Below, one piece after another: positions 9,501-15,254 of a stretch of DNA of 21,169 nucleotides. Both the position numbers and the translations under genes were made by a program. Each line of letters opens with the position of its first letter. Position 1 is the stretch's first letter. Origin of the DNA: Candidatus Caccovivens faecavium. Lineage in GTDB: Bacteria > Bacillota > Clostridia > Christensenellales > UBA1242. The stretch spans positions 1-21,169 of the forward strand of contig DVLK01000070.1 in the NCBI GenBank assembly GCA_018715545.1, written 5' to 3'. The notes under the pieces were generated by a model, which was not told the origin of the DNA, searched no databases, and saw only the letters and a program-made list of their open reading frames with translations.

Positions 9501-9552
9501 CTATTACAAGTACGCCTATGATGGATACTAAAACTTTACTTACTGTATTCAT
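6535..9552 (-). CDS. Giant membrane-anchored surface protein: coiled coil, InlB repeats and WTDG propeller repeats; candidate receptor-binding tip protein
   Basis: This 1005-aa protein has an N-terminal membrane helix (about 7-29), a long coiled coil (about 55-240), and four tandem Listeria-Bacteroides/InlB-B-type repeats (about 246-507, each with a Y-x-F-x-G/N-W core and ending K-I-T-x-N-T-x-F). From about 515 to the end there are eleven full copies and one truncated copy of a ~44-aa unit with consensus IWTDGENxYYS..QYVLDKxTxTW..K.W.G. These resemble kelch-like blades and probably build one or two beta-propellers. The start has AAAGGAG upstream and forms an ATGA overlap with the previous gene. 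By size and position after the coat terminator it is the best pIII analogue. The anchor is N-terminal rather than C-terminal as in M13 pIII. The adhesion role is inferred from architecture. Confidence 0.75.
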   Translation of the reverse strand: MNTVSKVLVSIIGVLVIGFVGILLYIYWPAITGTVNGNKYYTAKEVQEAYDKGYNDGNTSEKELNEKLDYYKSLVDDYYTEVDTLNGEINVLNVDIANKQEQIERLETQKSELIAQVENLTQIKNNNETTISGLNTQIDTLQKQIADLSTSDDDKSKEIARLTEQVNNLQSLSNQLQKTNELNVETINSLNNQIKSLNTQISEMTYLMNNSSAIVSSLNAKIAELENSVAYYEQYIASLESGEQVVATFEFNGSVYNIQIVNKNDIVTVTPPTSTEYAIFNFWTVNGEQVDLSTFKITTNTKFVADVTLKFDAKFMVDNTEHDSQIVVENGYATLPANPVKEGYEFDGWIISGEKIVDVNSYKITQNTTFTAKFTQIHTVTYMYENDIIGTEQVRNGNNAVGIEVENTPYKEFNGWSFNDALIDISTYKITSSIVLKASIIYKYDVTFMVDDEEFETMIVAQNNYAGISSTPTKRGYEFVGWSLNNVDIVNVYSIKITSNTTFYAMFNRIYAFEAVEYSGLVNLSGRYIWNDGENTYFSIGSRQYKLNKETNTWENKEWKGLTDINGSYVWNNGDEVYYSYNNTHYQLNKATSVWTKKTWNLSRSFDASDLWTDGEHVYYSNTNHQYMLDDTGTWVGKEWGGSYEPSDASDVWTDGTDIYMQFLTHNFVLDKNTDSWIEITLNLGDIEYFYASNVWTDGDYAYYSYSGKHYVFNPDNYTFTTKTWIGLAPTSTNIWTDGEYIYSSNETSHYVLDKDTGTWSIKEWKGISSFDTTYIWSTDTNTYYSNGSLQYVLDKKTMTWNKKQWNGLTSINGSYVWTFEGKTYYMASKDYYVLNEETSTWNLLHSNGTAVSNSYIWTDGTNIYYTLLGTYQLDKESMTWTQLNDYSTNIIFGNCIWSDGENLYYSSNEEFFSTILGQYVFDKETNIWVETTWEQLGDFSGRNIWTDGENVYYSLGFEQYVLDTETDTWEAMVWEGIDNFDGENVWTDGTNIYISDGVNQYKML

Positions 9553-10064
9553 AGGCTACTCCTTTCAACAACTTTCAATATCGCACCATTGATACCCATA
9601 TAAGTTTCAAGGTAGGACACTGAATCGTTGTTATTTGTTATAGTTGTGGTTACTTTTGTTTGACTTGCAAAGAATTCAATAACAAAGTTTAATTCCGCTT
9701 TGCTAACGACTTCGCCATCAAGTCCATAAAATACGAGATTTACATCTCCAACAACCTTGCCATTTGTAACCACAGTGTTTACGGCAGGCTGATCGTTAAA
9801 CAACAAAATATAATCTTTATTTTCACCATCAAACTCCATAGGAGCAAAGGTAGTAACATTTGAAAAAGTAATGTAATCTTCGCTATCAAGTCCAATAGTT
9901 CCAAAATCATATTTTGCTATTTCATCATAATTGTTCTTTGTTTCAATAGTAATTGCTGTGCCATATTCTTTGCTTGACACATTGAACATTTCAACTAACT
10001 CGATAGATGAGAATATGCCAACAACAATTAATACTGCACAAATTAGATACCAATACCATTTCAT
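9549..10064 (-). CDS. Membrane-anchored phage protein (171 aa), unknown
   Basis: An N-terminal hydrophobic helix (about 5-22, YLICAVLIVVGIFSS) precedes a beta-rich, Thr/Asn/Val-rich domain with no recognised motif, expected outside the membrane. The gene overlaps both neighbours by 4 bp (ATGA at each end), so it is locked in translation between the 404-aa protein and the giant surface protein. A G-rich GGGGGTGAG stands in for the ribosome binding site. Such coupling suggests a minor virion or assembly protein, perhaps at the position of pVI, but no homology is claimed. Confidence 0.75.
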   Translation of the reverse strand: MKWYWYLICAVLIVVGIFSSIELVEMFNVSSKEYGTAITIETKNNYDEIAKYDFGTIGLDSEDYITFSNVTTFAPMEFDGENKDYILLFNDQPAVNTVVTNGKVVGDVNLVFYGLDGEVVSKAELNFVIEFFASQTKVTTTITNNNDSVSYLETYMGINGAILKVVERSSL

Positions 10065-11275
10065 ACACTCACCCCCGAATTGATATTTATAAGATTTACA
10101 CTGTTAGTTTCAATAGAGGTTAAGCCTGTATCTTTTAGAGAGCCAACTAACAACTTAAAATCTCTTTGTGTTATTGAAGAAATCGTCAAAGAATTGATTT
10201 TTAAGCCATATAAAGCATAATAATCTAAGCCTAAAACATTCACTTCTTCAAAATTTGAAATATTAAAATCAACATTGATTTCTATATTTTCAAAGTTCTT
10301 TAATTCATTGATTTTTTCAGTAGAAAGAGCATAGTAATAGCCATTTTCACTAGTTAAATATCTTGCAACAAAGTCTTGTTCTGTTAGTCTAACTTCACTA
10401 GTAACTTTCCAATAATCAACATTGTCTGCAATACCGCTAATATTAAATTGACTATCACCAGCAACAGAGCCAAACATTGATTGTTTGGCCCAAACCATAC
10501 CACGATTGTCGTAGTGTGTTTGCATTGTGAAATAACTGTTTGTCAAGGTTCTGTTTCCAACAGGTTCACCAGAAACTTGTCCATTTTCGTCTATTTCATA
10601 AATGTGCAAAAAATCTCCTAAATCAACAAGAGAAATAACACTATCACCAGTACCATTGCTAGAAGATTTTAGTATTTGTCCAACTTTTATAAGCAAATCT
10701 TCAAAGGTATATTCATAAGTCTTTGTATCATAGTTATAAGCATTTTCTTCGTAATTCCAACCTGTGAAAAGTCCAGAAATTGTGTGCCAAATTGCTTTAC
10801 CTAAATTAAAGTTTTTTGTAGTTATTGTATAAGTTCCGTCAAGTGCCACACCATAAGTTGTTCCATTTATATCAATAACCATAATGTCGCCCCACTCGTA
10901 TTCGTGTCCTGTTTCAAAATTGACACCATCATATCTATTGTATTGATATAATTTCGTGCCATCTTCATTGATTACAAGTTGAAAGCCACGAGAGTATATT
11001 GCTTGCTTTGAAATGCCACTATAACAGTTAAACAAAAGTTCAATAACTTCATAACCATTATCATTACGATTTGAATAGTAATTCGCTTCAATGGTAGGTA
11101 GTTGCTCGCCAGTTTGTGGGTTTTCTACCGTAGTTGCATAAGTTGAAGTAATAGCAGATGGAACTTTATCTTTGCCGATAGTTTTGTAATAAAGCAAAAC
11201 ACCGCTCATTAAAGTTAAAAATACTGTTACAACAACTAGTGCAATATTGACTATTCTTATAGCAATATCTTTCAT
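10061..11275 (-). CDS. Membrane-anchored phage protein (404 aa), unknown
   Basis: AAAGGAG precedes the ATG. Residues about 8-30 form a hydrophobic helix (VNIALVVVTVFLTLMSGVLLYY), followed by a long extracytoplasmic, beta-rich, Tyr/Asn/Gly-rich region without recognised motifs. The gene is the first one after the intrinsic terminator that follows the small coat candidates. It therefore depends on read-through or its own promoter, as the minor-protein genes of M13 do. It is linked by an ATGA overlap to the 171-aa gene. A minor tip protein or membrane assembly partner for the TM-less ATPase is plausible; the function is unknown. Confidence 0.75.
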   Translation of the reverse strand: MKDIAIRIVNIALVVVTVFLTLMSGVLLYYKTIGKDKVPSAITSTYATTVENPQTGEQLPTIEANYYSNRNDNGYEVIELLFNCYSGISKQAIYSRGFQLVINEDGTKLYQYNRYDGVNFETGHEYEWGDIMVIDINGTTYGVALDGTYTITTKNFNLGKAIWHTISGLFTGWNYEENAYNYDTKTYEYTFEDLLIKVGQILKSSSNGTGDSVISLVDLGDFLHIYEIDENGQVSGEPVGNRTLTNSYFTMQTHYDNRGMVWAKQSMFGSVAGDSQFNISGIADNVDYWKVTSEVRLTEQDFVARYLTSENGYYYALSTEKINELKNFENIEINVDFNISNFEEVNVLGLDYYALYGLKINSLTISSITQRDFKLLVGSLKDTGLTSIETNSVNLININSGVSV

Positions 11276-11288
11276 AATTTCTCCTTTT

Positions 11289-11339
11289 AATAAAAATTAA
11301 AAAAGCACTATTTAAACTGTTACATTTAGATAGTGCTTT
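11289..11339 (-). terminator. Intrinsic terminator after the small coat-candidate genes
   Basis: On the minus strand AAAGCACTAT (complement of 11330-11339) pairs perfectly with ATAGTGCTTT (complement of 11302-11311). An inner TAAA/TTTA stem adds to it, and a long T-rich tract (complement of 11289-11304) follows. It sits 5 bp after the 53-aa gene and before the large structural genes, like the M13 terminator after gene VIII. It would make small-protein transcripts far more abundant than downstream ones. Confidence 0.85.
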
Positions 11340-11343
11340 CTTG

Positions 11344-11505
11344 TTAAACTAGTCCATTCCAGCCAAAGAAGTTTAGAGCATCTGCAAGCCAATTAAGAGC
11401 AATGCCAATATACTCAAACACTTTGCCTAGGATAGACAAAGGCCAAGTTCCAAATAACACCACTAAAATAATAACGAGAATTATTAAGATTATGTTTTTA
11501 ATCAT
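11344..11505 (-). CDS. Small hydrophobic protein (53 aa), coat protein candidate
   Basis: A short frame from the ATG complementing 11503-11505 to TAA at 11344 has AAAGGT overlapping the stop of the preceding 64-aa gene, 13 bp away. The N-terminal half is one very hydrophobic helix (IILIILVIILVVLFGTWPL). The C-terminal half (ILGKVFEYIGIALNWLADAL) is an amphipathic helix rich in aromatic residues. It lies immediately before the strong terminator, the place of the major coat gene in M13-type phages. There is no obvious signal-peptidase site and little positive charge at the C-terminus, so it is not a textbook pVIII. It could be the major coat or a pVII/pIX-like minor protein. Confidence 0.65.
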   Translation of the reverse strand: MIKNIILIILVIILVVLFGTWPLSILGKVFEYIGIALNWLADALNFFGWNGLV

Positions 11506-11518
11506 AGAACACTAACCT

Positions 11519-11713
11519 TTAAATTGTAGTCATCGTAACTTGCTCCATAGTATCCTCAATAATTGTGGAGTTATTCCCAAACCACTCACACACTTGTTCG
11601 CCAAAGGTTAAACCATTTACTGAACAAGCAATTAAAACTGCTAGACAGAATAGAGCAACTGCACAAACAATTCCAATGACTACAAATAGAATTGTTTTTA
11701 ACCAACTAGGCAT
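11519..11713 (-). CDS. Small hydrophobic protein (64 aa), coat protein candidate
   Basis: AAAGGAGG precedes the ATG at good spacing. The sequence starts MPSWLKTILFVVIGIVCAVA, giving a membrane helix over about 6-31 with three Cys. A polar, acidic, Thr-rich tail follows (IIEDTMEQVTMTTI). The layout, hydrophobic first and acidic last, is the reverse of mature pVIII unless the hydrophobic part acts as a signal sequence. The downstream 53-aa gene starts 13 bp after its stop. With that gene it forms a pair of tiny membrane proteins between SSB and the terminator; one of the two is probably the major virion subunit. Confidence 0.7.
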   Translation of the reverse strand: MPSWLKTILFVVIGIVCAVALFCLAVLIACSVNGLTFGEQVCEWFGNNSTIIEDTMEQVTMTTI

Positions 11714-11726
11714 AAAACCTCCTTTT

Positions 11727-12077
11727 TTACTTCATAAGCATATTTAGAAGCATTTTGTCTGAATTTCTAAAAGGCTTAATAGTGCATTCATATACTTCGC
11801 CATTTTCATCAACGGAACGAACTGCATAGGTGTTGCCTTTAATCACATTTCCACTTGCTTCATCTTTGATTTCATAAGGGTTAGTGATAAGTTCTGCTTG
11901 ATTTTCATTGCCGAATACAATATCAAGCACTGCATATCCGCCTTTGTCTGGTGGAGTTATCAAAACTCGCACATCTTTACCACGAATTGTTCCTTTGATA
12001 AAATAACTGAAATAAGATTTACCATTCTTTTCAAATGTTTCTCTTTCAACCATAATTTTGTTTTCTTTCTTTGACAT
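11727..12077 (-). CDS. Putative ssDNA-binding protein (116 aa), gpV-like by position
   Basis: GGAGG lies upstream and the ATG overlaps the stop of the previous gene (TAATG). The protein has alternating beta-type stretches with Lys/Arg and aromatic residues (KSYFSYFIKGTIRGKDVRV), compatible with an OB-type fold. It has no membrane segment and ends MLLNMLMK. In filamentous phages a small ssDNA-binding protein precedes the coat genes, exactly this position; it coats new single strands for delivery to the assembly site. I cannot confirm homology by eye, so the function rests on size, composition and place. An alternative start at the second Met (residue 9) is possible. Confidence 0.65.
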   Translation of the reverse strand: MSKKENKIMVERETFEKNGKSYFSYFIKGTIRGKDVRVLITPPDKGGYAVLDIVFGNENQAELITNPYEIKDEASGNVIKGNTYAVRSVDENGEVYECTIKPFRNSDKMLLNMLMK

Positions 12078-12334
12078 TACTTTTTACCTCCAATAGTTCT
12101 TGAAATTTTCTTGGCTTCCGCCTTTGATTTACCAGCTTTTAAAGCTTCTGTGTATTTAAAGATACCTGCATGGTCGCTTTGACATTGCAAATATCCAGAA
12201 CGAAGACCTGCCTCATAATCGGTGAGCTCTTTGCCTTCTTTTTGTCCTCTTTGATGGACTTTTAATCTGCGTTCTTCCGCATAATTTTTAGCACGCTTAT
12301 TTGGAACGAACCAGCGTCTTTCTTTATTCGCCAT
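12077..12334 (-). CDS. First gene of the phage operon: basic 85-aa protein, unknown
   Basis: AAAGGAG precedes the ATG at 12334. The protein is very basic (KERRWFVPNKRAKNYAEERR at the start, SKAEAKKISRTIGGKK at the end), with no membrane segment. It overlaps the SSB candidate by one base (TAATG). Its place ahead of SSB, the charge and the absence of hydrophobic helices suggest a DNA-binding replication or regulatory accessory. No family is recognised. Confidence 0.75.
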   Translation of the reverse strand: MANKERRWFVPNKRAKNYAEERRLKVHQRGQKEGKELTDYEAGLRSGYLQCQSDHAGIFKYTEALKAGKSKAEAKKISRTIGGKK

Positions 12335-12396
12335 TAAATAATTCTCCTTTTAAATTTAAAATTTTTGTGTCTAAAAATAGACTATTAAGTTGTATT

Positions 12397-12527
12397 GTAA
12401 TCGAACATACCAAGAACCTTAACAATCGAAACATACGCTTCATTGACTCAAACGAAGGTGGCCACCTTTATCTTATAAGTCGTTATGAAAGTCCACTTTT
12501 CAAATAATTGTTCTTGTCATCGATTAC
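12397..12527 (-). promoter_or_regulatory. Structured 5' leader of the phage operon, closed by GTAATCGA/TCGATTAC
   Basis: The leader of about 195 nt contains a 131-nt domain closed by a perfect 8-bp stem (12397-12404 with 12520-12527), continued by AAGAAC/GTTCTT (12412-12417 with 12510-12515). It encloses AAAGT-GG-ACTTT and a 14-bp perfect palindrome AAGGTGGCCACCTT (12455-12468). The predicted transcription start falls at about 12527, the outer end of the closing stem. It may regulate operon translation, or on DNA it may be an operator or a second origin element. No known riboswitch consensus is recognised. Confidence 0.5.
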
Positions 12528-12533
12528 ACTGCA

Positions 12534-12562
12534 ATTTTATAATAGTTTTCTTTAGATTGTAA
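12534..12562 (-). promoter_or_regulatory. Promoter of the phage structural/replication operon
   Basis: On the minus strand: -35 TTACAA (complement of 12557-12562), 17-bp spacer, -10 TAAAAT (complement of 12534-12539). TATAAA at 15-bp spacing is an alternative -10. The -35 lies in CTTCCTTACAATCT, a 14-bp block repeated exactly at the promoter near 17.0 kb, which suggests a shared regulator. There is no other obvious promoter before the 85-aa gene. Confidence 0.6.
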
Positions 12563-12573
12563 GGAAGTGTTCG

Positions 12574-12637
12574 GGTAGTAAAAGGTTAGAATTTATGTAG
12601 AAAAAGGCAATAAAATCCAACTAAAAGGTAGTAAAAG
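12574..12637. repeat. Direct repeat GGTAGTAAAAG x2, 53 bp apart
   Basis: Exact 11-bp copies lie at 12574-12584 and 12627-12637, just upstream of the phage promoter on the minus strand. Their 53-bp offset is about five helical turns. They could be activator sites or origin iterons. The similar promoter at 17.0 kb has looser AAGTAAA-type repeats in the equivalent place (about 17040-17090). Confidence 0.45.
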
Positions 12638-12640
12638 AGA

Positions 12641-12663
12641 ATAAAAAATAACCCCAAAGGGTT
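12641..12663 (-). terminator. Intrinsic terminator of the 304-aa gene
   Basis: Stem AACCC/GGGTT (12650-12654 and 12659-12663) with a 4-nt loop, followed on the minus strand by ATTTTTTATT. The stem is nearly identical to the terminator at 14.99 kb. It separates the accessory genes from the phage promoter. Confidence 0.65.
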
Positions 12664-12747
12664 ACTTTGTTGTTTTCGAAACTAATATAAAAAGGGGCTT
12701 TGCTTTATCTGGGAAGTTCCTAGAGTTAAAAATTTTTATAATTTAAA

Positions 12748-13662
12748 TTATTTATTACTATTTGACAAAACTGATATTACTTTCTCTAATGTTTCTGCGT
12801 CTTTTAATATTTCTAAATGTGGGATTTCAAAAGCGTCTAGAAAGCCAATCTTTTTTAATTTTTCAATTTGTTCAAATTTTTGTTTATCTGCTTTACACCA
12901 CATATTTAAATCAAATAAAGCATTCGTTTTTATACAAAAATCTTGTCTATTTTGAAGACCTTCATATGAATTGATTCCATTGTCAACTATTGTTGCGTAT
13001 CGTTGTTTTTCTTGATCTGACATTGTTTTAATATCATCAATACTTTGTAATGGGTATCGTTCTATGACTTTATCATAATCATATCTAAACATTTTCGCAG
13101 TTCTCCTATCTTGTTCTTCTGTATCAAATTCCTTAAAAACATGTTTTCCTTCTTCTGAAAGTTGATAAGAATGAAATGTCGAATTTGGGTATTTAATTTT
13201 ATTTGCATCTGTTTCTAGTGTTGCATTTAATCTATTTACTAATCTAAATAATTCTTTATCATGTGGTACAAAATCAATAGTTATAATATCAGGCAATACT
13301 TCAGAACACAATTTTTTAACATGAAGCAATTCATTCTTTTTATCTTGAATTTCTTCCTCTAAAGTATTATATATTCTTGCTTTATAATCATCATCTTTAT
13401 GTGCTGACTTTTTATTTCTTTCATAATAAATTCTATCTATGATTTTATCATTCTGTTTTATACCCTTCTTTTTAGTTGGAGTATTATAAAATTCATCTAA
13501 TACATTTACTAGATTTATATAAAAAATTTGTCTTAATTTATCAGTTCTTTCTCTTAAATCCAAATTTGATAATTCTAATACATTCTTCGAAATGTATAAA
13601 AAACTATCAATACATTTTTTAGCAGTTATTAAAAAATTTGCGTTTTCCCATTTGTTTTTCAT
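12748..13662 (-). CDS. Putative HEPN-domain protein (304 aa), accessory/defence candidate
   Basis: The ATG at 13662 has AAGGA 8 nt upstream; an in-frame TTG 6 nt further out is less likely. Residues about 75-90 contain YERNKKSAHKDD, which fits the R-N-x4-H pattern of HEPN ribonucleases, within a helical N-terminal region. The remainder is helical and unrecognised. There is no signal peptide or membrane segment. HEPN proteins often act as toxins or abortive-infection RNases that cut RNA on phage attack. The gene is a single unit with its own extended -10 promoter and terminator, as expected for cargo carried by a prophage. The HEPN call rests on the motif only. Confidence 0.6.
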   Translation of the reverse strand: MKNKWENANFLITAKKCIDSFLYISKNVLELSNLDLRERTDKLRQIFYINLVNVLDEFYNTPTKKKGIKQNDKIIDRIYYERNKKSAHKDDDYKARIYNTLEEEIQDKKNELLHVKKLCSEVLPDIITIDFVPHDKELFRLVNRLNATLETDANKIKYPNSTFHSYQLSEEGKHVFKEFDTEEQDRRTAKMFRYDYDKVIERYPLQSIDDIKTMSDQEKQRYATIVDNGINSYEGLQNRQDFCIKTNALFDLNMWCKADKQKFEQIEKLKKIGFLDAFEIPHLEILKDAETLEKVISVLSNSNK

Positions 13663-13696
13663 TTCCAATTCCTTTTCCGATTGTTTTTACTTTTTA

Positions 13697-13705
13697 AGTA
13701 TAGCA
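13697..13705 (-). promoter_or_regulatory. Extended -10 promoter of the 304-aa gene
   Basis: TGCTATACT on the minus strand is an extended -10 (TG-N-TATACT) about 35 bp before the start codon. The -35 is weak. It lies just beyond the terminator of the upstream 328-aa gene. Confidence 0.5.
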
Positions 13706-13723
13706 CAAATTTAATATCAACGT

Positions 13724-13758
13724 ATAAAAAAATATGCAAAGAATAATCTCTGCATATT
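13724..13758 (-). terminator. Intrinsic terminator of the 328-aa gene
   Basis: AATATGCA/TGCATATT arms (13731-13738 and 13751-13758) with an inner AGA/TCT stem and ATAA loop, followed on the minus strand by a run of T. It lies about 50 bp after the stop at 13807. Confidence 0.75.
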
Positions 13759-13806
13759 AATGTTGCAAGTTTCAAAAAATTTTAACCTTATTCTTAAAGT
13801 TTTTAA

Positions 13807-14793
13807 TTAAACGCCGAAATAATTAGCGGGATATTTCATTTCATTAAATGCATTTATAAAGTAATCATCATAATTCCATTTAGCATCTTCAACATTTTCC
13901 TTAACTATTTCTTCACAGTATGATTTAAAAAATTTCCTTAATTTTTTTAATAAATCATCAATATATCCATCTTTTATTATTATCCAATCTCCAGCAAACA
14001 TACCATTTTCATATTCTATATTTGCAGTCCCATTTTCTTTTGATGCAACATTATCTGGATAATACTTTTTTAAATCAAGATAAGAAGAAATTGTATTATG
14101 TTTTAAAAAGTTATTTATCTTGTGTAGCATATTATATGCATTATATTTGTCTAACTGATTAATCTTTTTACCTTTTCTATTTCTTGCTAATCCATCACTA
14201 AACTTCACAAAAGAATTAAAATTATAGTCTGTTCCTTTGTAACCAAGTTTACACATTGCTATTAACATAATTCTATCAGTTTCTATTGCGAGTTTTTGTA
14301 TAAACTGACAGTATAGTGATTGAACTACATGTCTATATTTCTTTTCTCTTTTTATAGAAGACATAAGAGAATTAAACTCAATATCTTCTAAATCATCAAT
14401 ATCAGAAGTGTATGCTAACTGACTTAACCTAGTATTTTCATATTCCTCTTTAGGAGTTTTAATCATTTTAAAAATTGGTTTGTATTCTGACTCCCAATCT
14501 CTTTGAAAATCATCAAGTAAATCATTAAAAACATTTATTATATAGTCATACTTATGTTGTTTTGCTGGAATGAAATAAGGTGTTGACCTATTAGCAAACA
14601 TTCCTTTGGGCATAAAATCTTCTATCCCAATCATTTCACAGGCTTTTGCATATCTTTTAGTATCAATATGTATTCTTCCAGATTTTGGATGCAATCCCCA
14701 AAATTCATATTCTTTTAGATAGTCAGAACCATAATATGAATTTGATTCGTATTTTGAGTAGTCGAATCTTTCTACTTTGTGTGTTGATTTCAT
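13807..14793 (-). CDS. Unknown 328-aa accessory protein with HEPN-like helical segment
   Basis: The ATG at 14793 has AAAGGAG upstream. The protein is soluble, helical and rich in Tyr, Lys and Asp. A segment near residue 240 reads MLHKINNFLKHNTISSYLDL. N-x-x-K-H-N at the end of a helix is common in HEPN-like and Abi-type proteins but is not diagnostic, and the classical R-N-x4-H is absent. The gene has its own terminator, and its promoter seems to lie upstream of a compact hairpin RNA (about 14838-14935). Transcription would therefore pass through that RNA, as in small-RNA/toxin pairs. I do not recognise the family with confidence; a prophage-borne defence or exclusion function is a guess. Confidence 0.7.
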   Translation of the reverse strand: MKSTHKVERFDYSKYESNSYYGSDYLKEYEFWGLHPKSGRIHIDTKRYAKACEMIGIEDFMPKGMFANRSTPYFIPAKQHKYDYIINVFNDLLDDFQRDWESEYKPIFKMIKTPKEEYENTRLSQLAYTSDIDDLEDIEFNSLMSSIKREKKYRHVVQSLYCQFIQKLAIETDRIMLIAMCKLGYKGTDYNFNSFVKFSDGLARNRKGKKINQLDKYNAYNMLHKINNFLKHNTISSYLDLKKYYPDNVASKENGTANIEYENGMFAGDWIIIKDGYIDDLLKKLRKFFKSYCEEIVKENVEDAKWNYDDYFINAFNEMKYPANYFGV

Positions 14794-14837
14794 ATACTTT
14801 TTACTCCTTTTATATAAAAATCCTTTTTTATATGAGT

Positions 14838-14935
14838 AAAAATTTGCAGTTTATAATAATATCACCACTCCTTCAAAAATGAACATAGGCGTAACGATTA
14901 CTGTACTATTGAATCGTCTAATTTATAAACTGCGC
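14838..14935 (-). ncRNA. Candidate ~95-nt structured RNA upstream of the 328-aa gene
   Basis: On the minus strand GCAGTTTATAA (complement of 14923-14933) pairs perfectly over 11 bp with TTATAAACTGC (complement of 14846-14856), and AATTTTT follows at once, like a terminator. Inside is ACGATT/AATCGT (6 bp). A good promoter ends about 7 nt before the first arm, so a transcript would begin at the stem. The interior also carries a short frame (ATG at about 14884 to TAA, encoding MFIFEGVVILL) with no binding site. It may be an independent RNA, an antitoxin-like RNA or an attenuator for the downstream gene. Confidence 0.45.
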
Positions 14936-14939
14936 TATT

Positions 14940-14968
14940 ATTGTAGCATAAAAAATTTAAAATAGCAA
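14940..14968 (-). promoter_or_regulatory. Promoter of the candidate RNA and 328-aa gene
   Basis: Minus strand: -35 TTGCTA (complement of 14963-14968), exactly 17 bp, then -10 TACAAT (complement of 14940-14945) with the extended TG-C in front. The predicted start is at about 14933, the beginning of the inverted repeat. Confidence 0.6.
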
Positions 14969-14980
14969 TAATGTAGCATG

Positions 14981-15007
14981 AAAATAAAAAAATAACCCTA
15001 AAGGGTT
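14981..15007 (-). terminator. Intrinsic terminator of the 107/80-aa operon
   Basis: AACCC-TAAA-GGGTT hairpin (about 14994-15007) followed on the minus strand by ATTTTTTTATTTT. It starts 5 bp after the stop of the 80-aa gene. Confidence 0.75.
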
Positions 15008-15011
15008 ACTT

Positions 15012-15254
15012 TTAATCAATATATTTTCTTGTTGAACACGCAGTCTTTAATCTTTTGCCATTTATATCTATTTTATTTCTGTATTTAGTTTCATAATATT
15101 TATCACGAAGATATGTTCGTTTATAGAATGTGTCTTGACTATATAAGACATTATGAAATTTATTTTGAACATTATAGTTGACTACTTGTTTAACTATATA
15201 TTTTCTTGTTCTATATACATTCGTTGCATTTTCAAACATTTCTTTAATTTGCAC
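15012..15254 (-). CDS. Basic 80-aa protein, unknown
   Basis: Starts at GTG (15252-15254) with GGAGG about 9 nt upstream, inside the end of the 107-aa gene, which it overlaps by 11 nt. It is rich in Lys, Arg, Tyr and Asn with no hydrophobic segment (VYRTRKYIVKQVVNYNVQNK). It probably binds nucleic acid or partners the HTH protein encoded just upstream. No family is recognised. Confidence 0.65.
   Translation of the reverse strand: MQIKEMFENATNVYRTRKYIVKQVVNYNVQNKFHNVLYSQDTFYKRTYLRDKYYETKYRNKIDINGKRLKTACSTRKYID

Noticed and set aside
12301..12507. 68-codon plus-strand frame across the phage leader
   Set aside because: No binding site; it lies over the structured minus-strand leader and the start of the 85-aa gene.
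12650..15007. GGGTTA-type motif at 12.65 and 15.0 kb as a dispersed repeat family
   Set aside because: Both are short terminator stems followed by T tracts at gene ends, which accounts for the similarity.
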